A DNA stretch of 56,315 nucleotides from DATCRE01 sp964235605 (lineage in GTDB: Bacteria > Bacteroidota > Bacteroidia > Cytophagales > Cyclobacteriaceae). This document shows, in pieces, positions 8,304 to 15,693 of the stretch. The notes below the pieces were generated by a model that saw nothing but the letters and a program-made list of their open reading frames with translations, did not search any database and was not told the origin of the DNA. Location of the stretch: positions 1-56,315 of the forward strand of contig CAXSCR010000026.1 in the NCBI GenBank assembly GCA_964235605.1, given 5' to 3'. The translations under genes were made by a program, and so were the position numbers. Position 1 is the first letter of the stretch, and each line of letters opens with the position of its first letter.

Positions 8304-9749
8304 ATGGGAACTGTATTTGAAGTAAAGGCAGATCACAAGTACATGGAAGTGGCTGAGCGCATTGAGACGCTCATAGAAAAAAAAGTATTTAAGGTTGGTG
8401 ATAAATTACTTTCTGTGCGTGCGCTTAGCAAGGAGCAGGGCATTAGTTTAAGCACATCTTTTCAAGCCTATTATTTGTTAGAAAGTAAAGGGTTAATAGA
8501 AGCCAGGCCGCAGTCTGGCTATTACGTAAAGTATTCACCTGAACATATTCTTGATCTTCCAAAAGTAAGTTATCCGTTAGATGATGCCGTGCCTGTTAGT
8601 GTTGATGAAATGATCAACCGTGTTTATGTGAACTTAAATGCAGGTAGCAATTTGCTCAACTTTTCAATGGCAACACCTTCTATCAAATTGTTGCCCATGG
8701 CAAAATTGAACAAGGCAGTTATACAAGCCATTCGTGAGTCTAAAACAAGTTGTTTAAATTATGAACACGTTCAGGGTAATTCAAATCTCAGGAATCAGAT
8801 TGCACGCCAATCCTTTAATTGGGGCGGTACGCCAAGTGAAGATGACATTGTTATAACAGCAGGTGCGGTAGAAGCTTTATCTCTTTGTGTAAAAGCAATA
8901 ACTAAACCTGGAGATGCAGTTGCTATTGAAAGCCCCACATACTTCGCGATTTTCCAAGTGATGGAAAGCCATGGACTAAAGGTTGTTGAAATTCCAACTG
9001 ATCCCGTAACGGGTCTTGATCTTGATTACCTGGAACAAGCCATTCCACGTTTTGATATAAAAGCATGTCTGTTTGTAAATAATTTCAACAACCCACTAGG
9101 CAGTTGCATGCCAGATGATCGTAAAAAAAGATTAGTTGATATACTCGCTAAAAAAGAAATACCGCTTATAGAAGATGATATCTACGGTGAATTATATTTT
9201 GGAAAAACCCGACCTAAAACATGTAAGAGCTTTGATAAGAAAGGGCTAGTGCTTCTTTGCGCCTCATTTTCAAAATCATTAGCCCCTGGTTATCGCATCG
9301 GCTGGGCTATTCCGGGAAAATTTAAAGAAAAGGTAATTCGTTTAAAACGCATGCACACCGTTTCTACAAACACACTCACGCAGGCTGCAGTTGCTAACTT
9401 CTTAAGCAATGGCAGATTTGAATTGCACTTACGTCATTTACGAAAAGCCTTGCATACACAATCACTTAAATATGTGCAGGCTGTATCAGAATATTTCCCA
9501 GAGAGCACACGCATAACCCGTCCGCAGGGTGGGTTTACGCTTTGGTTAGAAATGAACGAGAAAGTAAATGCATACAAACTTCATAAAGTTGCATTAGAAA
9601 AATATAACATAGGCATAGTGCCGGGTCAGATATTTTCTTCTCAGGGCTTATTTGAAAATTGTTTCAGATTGAGCTATGGCGAGCCTTGGAATGATACCAT
9701 TGAAGAAGGAATAAAGACATTAGGTAAACTTGTACATGATTGGAAGTAA
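8304..9749 (+). CDS. MocR-family regulator (GntR wHTH + aminotransferase domain)
   Basis: 481 residues. The N-terminal GntR winged helix (about 12-80) includes KLLSVRALSKEQGISLST and ARPQSGYYV. It is followed by a class I/II aminotransferase fold with the PLP lysine at K324 in SFSKSLAPGYRIGW, plus NNFNNPLG and EDDIYGELYF. Proteins of this MocR/PdxR/GabR family bind DNA and sense PLP-linked metabolites, often vitamin B6, GABA or taurine; the target here is not evident. Its TAA (9747-9749) abuts the stop of the convergent gene at 9750 with no gap. Confidence 0.9.
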   Translation: MGTVFEVKADHKYMEVAERIETLIEKKVFKVGDKLLSVRALSKEQGISLSTSFQAYYLLESKGLIEARPQSGYYVKYSPEHILDLPKVSYPLDDAVPVSVDEMINRVYVNLNAGSNLLNFSMATPSIKLLPMAKLNKAVIQAIRESKTSCLNYEHVQGNSNLRNQIARQSFNWGGTPSEDDIVITAGAVEALSLCVKAITKPGDAVAIESPTYFAIFQVMESHGLKVVEIPTDPVTGLDLDYLEQAIPRFDIKACLFVNNFNNPLGSCMPDDRKKRLVDILAKKEIPLIEDDIYGELYFGKTRPKTCKSFDKKGLVLLCASFSKSLAPGYRIGWAIPGKFKEKVIRLKRMHTVSTNTLTQAAVANFLSNGRFELHLRHLRKALHTQSLKYVQAVSEYFPESTRITRPQGGFTLWLEMNEKVNAYKLHKVALEKYNIGIVPGQIFSSQGLFENCFRLSYGEPWNDTIEEGIKTLGKLVHDWK

Positions 9750-10364
9750 TCACTCGGTGCTGATGTAGTACCAATTGTCTTTTAGTGTTTTAACCACTAC
9801 AGAATCAGGCGTAATGTCGCTTATGTAATTATCAAGTTTCCCATTACCTGTAATTTTTAAAAATCCGGCAACACCCTCGGGTGCACCACGAAAGGTGAAG
9901 AAAAAAAATCCTTTTGAAGTAGGCCTATGCATGGTAAGGACAACACCATCCAAAGAAAGGTGTTCTAGTTCAGGGGCCAATTTATGAATTTGCGGTTGAT
10001 CGTTAATTTCTTGGTTTTCATGGGCAATGATATCAACTGCCAATTCAAATTGTTCTTTGTTAGAAGCAAACTCTATCTTATTACGAATCCAGTTTAGTGG
10101 AAGTATGATGATAAGCGCAACCATCATCAGGTTAATAAGAAACGGTAGATAGGGCGTTTTAAATGCGTCATCCTTCTTCGCCCAGAAAACTATACACCAG
10201 CTTGTAATGACAGAGAAAAATAAAATAACGAGCAGTTGAACAAAAGCGTGAAGCAACCAATAATCTCTGAACAACTTTTGTCCATAAGCTATAGATGCAA
10301 AGAGCAATAGCGAGCTTATCACTGAAAATCTAAAAACCCAGGTGTTTGTTACTTTCTGTTTCAA
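9750..10364 (-). CDS. Membrane protein of unknown function (204 aa)
   Basis: Three hydrophobic helices in the first half (about 9-29, 37-61 and 72-92), then a soluble domain of about 110 residues, including SLDGVVLTMHRPTSKGFFFF and ITGNGKLDNYISDITPDS. No known domain is recognised. The ATG is at 10364. The stop is back to back with the MocR gene. Confidence 0.65.
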   Translation of the reverse strand: MKQKVTNTWVFRFSVISSLLLFASIAYGQKLFRDYWLLHAFVQLLVILFFSVITSWCIVFWAKKDDAFKTPYLPFLINLMMVALIIILPLNWIRNKIEFASNKEQFELAVDIIAHENQEINDQPQIHKLAPELEHLSLDGVVLTMHRPTSKGFFFFTFRGAPEGVAGFLKITGNGKLDNYISDITPDSVVVKTLKDNWYYISTE

Positions 10365-10441
10365 TGCCGTAATCTTAAAACTGCTTCTACCGGCGTAGCT
10401 GTTAGCTAATGTTACAAGTTATAGTTATATAAATTAACAAT

Positions 10442-11296
10442 TTAAACTCCTAAATCAGCACCGTCTGCAATTAAAAGCAAAAGTTCTTTTACCTCCTCTG
10501 CTTTTGCATGTTCGCCCATTTTGTCAAATGACATAATGAGATTTCTGAATACACGCCTTATTATTTCTAAACTTGCGCAGGGCTCAAAGAAAGAATTTTG
10601 AGGCGCAAGATGTAACTCATTAATATAATTGTTTATGTCTTGCTTTGTAAAAATTAAGCCGCGGTTAAAGGCATTTATATAGAATGGAGGCTGCTTATCA
10701 TCTTTGTAGGTAAGTACAAAAAGGTTCGGAAGATTGACGCCATATACGGGTAATTTTAATTTTTGCGCAACTAGCATGTAGATAACACAAAGTGTAATCG
10801 GGTTGCCCTTATGGCTTTCCAATACAATATTAATCATGGAGTTGCCGGGCGAATGAAAATTTTTGGTGTTAGCACCGAATTTGAGCTTATTAAACAATAC
10901 ACTATTTATAACTTTAACCTCATCAAAAGCGACAAGGTCTGGTTTAAACTCTAGCCAGGTTTCATAATAGATTTGCTCAAGGTCTTGTTTTAATTTGATT
11001 AGCTCAAGGTCAGGATATTGGTAAGTAGCAACAAGCCACATGCCGGTAAGTAAATCTTGGTCTTCACTTTCATACCACGTATTGATTCTTTCCTTTAGTA
11101 ATTCGTATTGAAGGGTATGAATGAGGTCTTCAATTCTGCGTTGAACCTGTGGGTTGAAATTGCTTTCCCACTCTTGTTCAAGATAGGGTATAATGGTGGT
11201 GCCTAAAGAAAGTATTTTTGCTTCAATATGCGATACAATTTGAGTGTCGTCGTCATCCAAAAGAGATACCAACGCTTTTAGTTCACTTTCCTGCAT
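10442..11296 (-). CDS. SirB1/transglutaminase-like family protein
   Basis: 284 residues counted from ATG 11296 (a TTG two codons upstream at 11302 is possible). The centre has the family pattern GANTKNFHSPGNSMINIVLE followed by KGNPITLCVIYMLVAQKLKLPVYG, as in SirB1_N/YchA-like proteins with a transglutaminase-like fold. The C-terminal half is helical and TPR-like (SLEIIRRVFRNLIMSFDKMG). Its role in bacteria is poorly defined. The N-terminus overlaps the end of a possible small ORF. Confidence 0.78.
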   Translation of the reverse strand: MQESELKALVSLLDDDDTQIVSHIEAKILSLGTTIIPYLEQEWESNFNPQVQRRIEDLIHTLQYELLKERINTWYESEDQDLLTGMWLVATYQYPDLELIKLKQDLEQIYYETWLEFKPDLVAFDEVKVINSVLFNKLKFGANTKNFHSPGNSMINIVLESHKGNPITLCVIYMLVAQKLKLPVYGVNLPNLFVLTYKDDKQPPFYINAFNRGLIFTKQDINNYINELHLAPQNSFFEPCASLEIIRRVFRNLIMSFDKMGEHAKAEEVKELLLLIADGADLGV

Positions 11297-11411
11297 AAGC
11301 AATGATTAATGGATCGCGCGTAAAATTAAATCGTAAATATAATTCATCTTTTTGTTTTGCATCTATTACACGAAAATCGCTTTTAAAAAATGATAGTTGA
11401 TTAAGCGTCAT
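11283..11411 (-). CDS. Doubtful 42-residue ORF overlapping the SirB1 gene start
   Basis: ATG 11411 to TGA 11283, overlapping the next start by 14 bp, as in translationally coupled pairs. The peptide (MTLNQLSFFKSDFRVID, ending RDPLIIAYAGK) has protein-like composition but no recognisable family. It could be a leader-like coupled ORF, the end of a degraded gene (repeat A lies just upstream of it) or chance. Confidence 0.25.
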   Translation of the reverse strand: MTLNQLSFFKSDFRVIDAKQKDELYLRFNFTRDPLIIAYAGK

Positions 11412-11456
11412 TTTAGTAACTATGATATAAAAAAAGAATTCCTTCTCATGATGTTT

Positions 11457-11528
11457 TAGGAAAGGTGTTCGTTTTACGGGCACGCTAACCAGTTTAATAA
11501 TGTTTTATAAATTGGATTGGCTCAACTT
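11457..11528. repeat. Dispersed 72-bp repeat A, copy 2
   Basis: Ungapped match to 341-412 with 8 differences in 72 bp. It is the first of two blocks in this 520-bp gap that recur in the 0.3-2.9 kb region; the second is repeat B at 11654. The two blocks are in the same order and orientation as in the first locus. Confidence 0.7.
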
Positions 11529-11653
11529 CCAATATTACAAGCGATTTCCCTAGGGGGATTGCGCTTTCAAACAATGATTGTCATCTGCAGTTTTTACTTA
11601 CTCGTTATGCCACCTGGTCAAGAAATATAAATCCTTAACATGAGCCGACAAGT

Positions 11654-11751
11654 GAGTCACCGCATAAAATTTTAAAAATCGCGCTAGCAGCTCAAAGCTA
11701 GCAGCCAGTAGCTATAAGTTTGATATTAAAAACTTAAAAGCGATTTCCCTG
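11654..11751. repeat. Dispersed repeat B, copy 2, with CTAGCAG heptads
   Basis: Similar to 2753-2849. The heptad core is at 11684-11725: CTAGCAG, CTCAAAG, CTAGCAG, CCAGTAG, CTATAAG, TTTGATA. An 11-bp direct repeat GCGATTTCCCT occurs at 11541-11551 and again at 11740-11750, bracketing a 199-bp step that includes this block. The remaining gap to 11934 shows no gene. Confidence 0.75.
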
Positions 11752-11934
11752 CATCTATGGACGGGCGATACCATGCCCATTCTTAAAGTCAAATTCGTAT
11801 TTTTTTTTAAGTTGAACAATTTCTGATTCACGTATAATGCGGGACCGAAAAAATACCTTCGGCTTATTCAAGTATGCTAACATTGACCAAAGCCTTAGTG
11901 TAATTTTAATTAGAACAACTAAAGGGTTGATACT

Positions 11935-13569
11935 TTAGGTTTGTATAATTCCCACATTAAATTTTTCAACCTTAGCATGGTTAGCCGCTTCAATGCCCAT
12001 GGAAATACTTATGCGTGTGTCTAACGGATTTATGATGGCATCGACCCATAACCTAGAGGCTGCGTAGTAAGGACTGAGCTGTTCGTTGTAACTATCTGTT
12101 ATATCTTTCAATAGTTTATCTTCTTCCTCTTGGGTAATTAGTTTGCCTTGCGTCTTTAAGGAGGCAACACGTATTTGCAGTAAAGTTTTAGAAGCGGAGG
12201 CACCACTCATCACAGCAATCTGTGCAGTGGGCCAGGCAAAAATTAATCGTGGGTCATATGCTTTGCCACACATAGCGTAATTACCAGCGCCATAAGAATT
12301 GCCAATAATGATGGTGAACTTAGGCACGGTAGAATTGGCCATAGCATTTACCATCTTTGCGCCGTCTTTAATAATACCCCCTTGTTCGGCTTTGCTACCA
12401 ACCATAAAGCCGCTTACATCCTGAATAAAAAGTAAAGGAATTTTGCGTTGGTTGCAGTTCATAATAAAACGGGCAGCTTTATCAGCAGAGTCTGAGTAGA
12501 TAACACCACCCATCTGCATCTCACCTTTTTTTGTCTTTACAACTTTTCGCTGGTTGGCAATGATACCGATAGCCCAACCATCTATCCTTGCCGTACCACA
12601 AATCAATGTCTTACCATAAAGTGCTTTGTACTCATCGAATTCTGAGCCGTCAACCAGGCGGTTAATGATCTCATGTGTATCATAAGGTTTCGATCTGTCA
12701 GCGGGGATTATGCCGTATATTTCTTCTGGCTTCTCTTTTGGTAGTTCAGATTTAATTCGACTAAAGCCAGCGTTTTCTTGCGTGCCTATTTTATCAAAGA
12801 GTCCGCGGATGTAATCAAGACATGCCTGGTCTGTCGGAAACTTATTATCTGTAACACCCGATATTTCGCAATGCGTAGTAGCGCCGCCTAGTGTTTCGTT
12901 ATCAATATCTTCTCCAATGGCTGCCTTAACAAGATAAGATCCGGCAAGAAATATGGATCCTGTTTTATCTACAATCATGGCTTCGTCTGACATGATGGGC
13001 AAGTAAGCACCGCCTGCTACACAACTTCCCATAATAGCAGCTACCTGTACAATACCCATGGCCGACATCTTTGCATTGTTTCTAAACTGTCTGCCAAAGT
13101 GTTCTTTATCTGGAAAGATTTCATCTTGCATTGGAAGAAATACACCTGCACTATCAACTAGGTAGATGACTGGCAATCTGTTTTCCATAGCAATTTCCTG
13201 TGCTCGTAGATTTTTTTTGGCTGTGATGGGAAACCATGCTCCTGCTTTTACGGTCGCATCATTGGCTACAATTACACACTGCCTTCCTTTAACATATCCT
13301 ACACCAGTGATCACCCCACCTGAAGGACAGCCCCCAACATCGGCATACATACCTTCACCTGCAAAGAGGGCAACTTCCAAAAAGTGAGAATTTTCATCAA
13401 TCAAATAATGGATTCGTTCACGTGCTGTGAGTTTACCTTTTTGATGTTGCTCGTGAATTTTTTTCTCGCCGCCACCCAGCTGAATTTTTTTTTCCTTTAC
13501 ATGCAGCAGCGAAACAAGTTGTTTGAACTGGTCTTCGTTTTTATTGAATTCCAAATCAATTTTTGCCAT
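11935..13569 (-). CDS. Acyl-CoA carboxylase carboxyltransferase subunit (methylcrotonyl-CoA carboxylase beta-like)
   Basis: 544 residues covering both crotonase-fold halves of a biotin-dependent carboxyltransferase. N-terminal half: LTARERIHYLID, GGVITGVGYVKGRQCVIVAND, then MGSCVAGGAYLPIMSDEA. C-terminal half: GFMVGSKAEQGGIIKDGAKM and GNSYGAGNYAMCGKAYDPR. This matches MCC beta/GCD-type transferases best; propionyl- or geranyl-CoA specificity cannot be excluded. It transfers CO2 from carboxybiotin to an acyl-CoA, as in leucine breakdown. No biotin carboxylase gene is adjacent, so the partner must be elsewhere. Confidence 0.88.
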   Translation of the reverse strand: MAKIDLEFNKNEDQFKQLVSLLHVKEKKIQLGGGEKKIHEQHQKGKLTARERIHYLIDENSHFLEVALFAGEGMYADVGGCPSGGVITGVGYVKGRQCVIVANDATVKAGAWFPITAKKNLRAQEIAMENRLPVIYLVDSAGVFLPMQDEIFPDKEHFGRQFRNNAKMSAMGIVQVAAIMGSCVAGGAYLPIMSDEAMIVDKTGSIFLAGSYLVKAAIGEDIDNETLGGATTHCEISGVTDNKFPTDQACLDYIRGLFDKIGTQENAGFSRIKSELPKEKPEEIYGIIPADRSKPYDTHEIINRLVDGSEFDEYKALYGKTLICGTARIDGWAIGIIANQRKVVKTKKGEMQMGGVIYSDSADKAARFIMNCNQRKIPLLFIQDVSGFMVGSKAEQGGIIKDGAKMVNAMANSTVPKFTIIIGNSYGAGNYAMCGKAYDPRLIFAWPTAQIAVMSGASASKTLLQIRVASLKTQGKLITQEEEDKLLKDITDSYNEQLSPYYAASRLWVDAIINPLDTRISISMGIEAANHAKVEKFNVGIIQT

Positions 13570-13641
13570 AAGATAGAAATTTGTGTATGGCTAAGTTGCA
13601 GCTTTAAAAGGGAAAAGCAAAGGGGAGGAGGGTCGGCAGGG

Positions 13642-13797
13642 GTCGACAGACCACGGTCCACTGTCGACAGTCTAAGACTATCGGTATGAGCTTAATGATT
13701 TAATGATTCACTTTGAAGAGGATTTGGAAAAGAATCTTAGCCTACTAACTATTAAATTCACCACTCTACTGTGGACAGTGGACCGGCGACTGTGGAC
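13642..13797. repeat. Palindromic GTCCACA-type heptad element
   Basis: The left arm 13642-13676 reads in 7-nt steps (GTCGACA, GACCACG, GTCCACT, GTCGACA, GTCTAAG). The right arm, about 13770-13797, is the inverted form (TGTGGAC, AGTGGAC, CGGCGAC, TGTGGAC). The inner ~90 nt are unrelated to the loop of the 20.8-21.4 kb array. The right arm ends 11 bp from the stop codon of the MCE gene, and the element fills the gap to the carboxyltransferase gene. Confidence 0.8.
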
Positions 13798-13808
13798 TTA
13801 CTTATCAT

Positions 13809-14774
13809 CTACTTCCTCTTTGCATCTTCCTTACGTTGCTCTATGAGCTCACGTTCAATTTTTTTGCGGCTTTTGCCGAAGGGTCCGAGAAAGTGTTTGG
13901 GGTTTTGGTTTAGGTGGTTTGCTAGGCTATCGATTGACAGAAGCATATGGTTCATGTTCATATACAGAGAATCTTCGTTAATCAACTTGCCAACCGTGTT
14001 ATCACCTTGACTGAATTTTAGAAGGGCGTTATCTAATTTATTTAATGCTTGCTGTGCTTTATTAATTGTACCGTTTAACTGAATTAGTTTCAGTGAGTCA
14101 GATAAAGTTTTAAAATTGTCTAAGGTAGGTTTCAACTCCGTTATGCGATTGTTCATATTATCGGTAACGGTCTTAAAGCTGGTTGACAAGCCTTCTATAT
14201 TTCCATTAGCCGTAGACAACGTTTTGTTAATTAAGCCTGGCGTACTTTGAAGGCTTGAAAATAAAGTGTCTAGTCGCTGTGAATTTTGTGATAAATTATC
14301 TAGAACAGAATTAAGTTTTTTGATGGTTGTTTGGAGATTAGAAGCAACAGGCTCAGCATTATTAGCAACGAAGTCCATAATACTTTTAGCTACATCAGAA
14401 TCTAAAGTATCTTTTGGATTTAATTTAACAGGAGATTTACCAATAAATAATTCAATAAACCTACCCCCTAATAGCTCACCATTTAACATCGCTATCGACG
14501 ATTCTGTTATGATGATATCAGAATTGATATTCATCTCCACAATCACTCTGTTTTTACTTTGTTCAATAGTTATATTTTTAACCCGGCCCACAGCAAATCC
14601 ATTCAAATAGATTTGATTTGACGGAGCTAGTTTATCAACATTTTGATATACGGCGTAATATTTATGCGTGGAGGAAAAAAAATCTATTCCCTTCAAAAAA
14701 TTGAAGCCTAAGTACAGCAACACGATGGACACCACCATGAACAGGCCTACTTTTACCTCTCTAGAAATTTTCAT
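13809..14774 (-). CDS. MCE-family lipid transport protein (MlaD-like)
   Basis: 321 residues from ATG 14774 (a TTG three codons upstream at 14783 is less likely). It has an N-terminal membrane anchor (VGLFMVVSIVLLYLGFNFL) and then the MCE domain (about 35-115), with NQIYLNGFAVGRVKNI and GELLGGRFIEL. A long helical region of about 200 residues may form the needle-like part of such proteins. It probably acts as the periplasmic substrate-binding part of an Mla-type phospholipid transporter between the membranes. The ATPase and permease are not in this window. It lies 27 bp downstream of the amidase gene in the same direction. Confidence 0.85.
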   Translation of the reverse strand: MKISREVKVGLFMVVSIVLLYLGFNFLKGIDFFSSTHKYYAVYQNVDKLAPSNQIYLNGFAVGRVKNITIEQSKNRVIVEMNINSDIIITESSIAMLNGELLGGRFIELFIGKSPVKLNPKDTLDSDVAKSIMDFVANNAEPVASNLQTTIKKLNSVLDNLSQNSQRLDTLFSSLQSTPGLINKTLSTANGNIEGLSTSFKTVTDNMNNRITELKPTLDNFKTLSDSLKLIQLNGTINKAQQALNKLDNALLKFSQGDNTVGKLINEDSLYMNMNHMLLSIDSLANHLNQNPKHFLGPFGKSRKKIERELIEQRKEDAKRK

Positions 14775-14801
14775 GCTTTTCAATTTTGTCGGATCCGGCC
14801 G

Positions 14802-15596
14802 TTAATTTATGGATTCTACTTCACTTTTATACTCTTTAAAGGCACGATAGATACCAGAAGCCACTAAATCTTGTCCTTCTTGGCCGGATAAAAATGATTC
14901 TTCATCAGAATTTGAAAGGAAACCAGTTTCTATAAGTACACTCGGCATTGATGTTCTCCAGAGCACTAGAAACCCAGCTTGCTTCACGCCTCTGCTGTTT
15001 CTGCCCACCTTTTTTTCAAATTGATCTTCTATTTTTTGTGCGAAACGAAGACTATTTTCCTGATATGCACTTTGTGTAAGAGAAAAAAGAATATAAGACT
15101 CTGGACTTTTAGGGTCGAAGCCTTCATAGGTTTCTTCATAGTTATTTTCAAGAAGAATTACGGAGTTCTCACGTTTGGCGATATCAAAGTTGCGATCATC
15201 TTTGTCGACACCCATCACAAAAGTCTCCGTACCAAATGCCTTGTTATTGGGGTTTGCATTGGCGTGGATACAAATAAAGAGTCCAGCCTTATTCTTATTT
15301 GCAATGTTAGCACGCTCATCTAGCGGTATATAACGATCATCTTTGCGGGTGTAAATTACTTTTACGCCAGGGATATTCTTTTCTATATAGTTACCCACCT
15401 TTAAAGCAATTTTAAGAGCAATGTCCTTTTCTTTGGTTTTTCTGCCAAGTGTTCCTGAGTCATGGCCACCATGCCCTGCATCGATAACTACAACATCGAG
15501 CTTAAATTCTTTTTTGATCTCCTTTACAATAAAGGTACTTGAAGAATTTAGCAAGGTTATTGCTATTAGAAGCGATGTCAATCCAAGATTCCTCAC
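14802..15596 (-). CDS. N-acetylmuramoyl-L-alanine amidase (Amidase_3)
   Basis: The zinc amidase domain has VVVIDAGHGGHDSG, DERANIANKNKAGLFICIHAN (zinc ligand His) and SVLIETGFLSN (ligand/catalytic Glu). It cleaves the amide bond between MurNAc and the peptide stem in the periplasm during cell separation or wall turnover. The open frame extends to an ATG at 15716, but the GTG at 15596 directly precedes a well-formed signal segment (LGLTSLLIAITLLNSSS) and leaves 97 bp for promoters divergent from lptD. This gives 264 residues. Other candidates are ATG 15680 and ATG 15716, which would overlap or crowd lptD. Confidence 0.85.
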   Translation of the reverse strand: MRNLGLTSLLIAITLLNSSSTFIVKEIKKEFKLDVVVIDAGHGGHDSGTLGRKTKEKDIALKIALKVGNYIEKNIPGVKVIYTRKDDRYIPLDERANIANKNKAGLFICIHANANPNNKAFGTETFVMGVDKDDRNFDIAKRENSVILLENNYEETYEGFDPKSPESYILFSLTQSAYQENSLRFAQKIEDQFEKKVGRNSRGVKQAGFLVLWRTSMPSVLIETGFLSNSDEESFLSGQEGQDLVASGIYRAFKEYKSEVESIN

Positions 15597-15693
15597 ACTA
15601 GGTATAATGATGTTCAAACTATTTGCAATAACTTTACGCAAAGTTGTAAAATTTTCATTGAAAGCTAAAGGTCTGGTCATCAACTTAAAATTA

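Noticed and set aside
11820..11875. Terminator hairpin (CCGAA...TTCGG) after the carboxyltransferase gene
   Set aside because: Five-base stem with no T tract on either strand.
13384..13689. 101-codon plus-strand ORF
   Set aside because: Mostly antisense to the carboxyltransferase gene, then runs through the GTCCACA arm.
15421..15693. N-terminal extension of LptD (91 codons)
   Set aside because: It is the antisense of the amidase gene; the signal peptide begins at GTG 15694.
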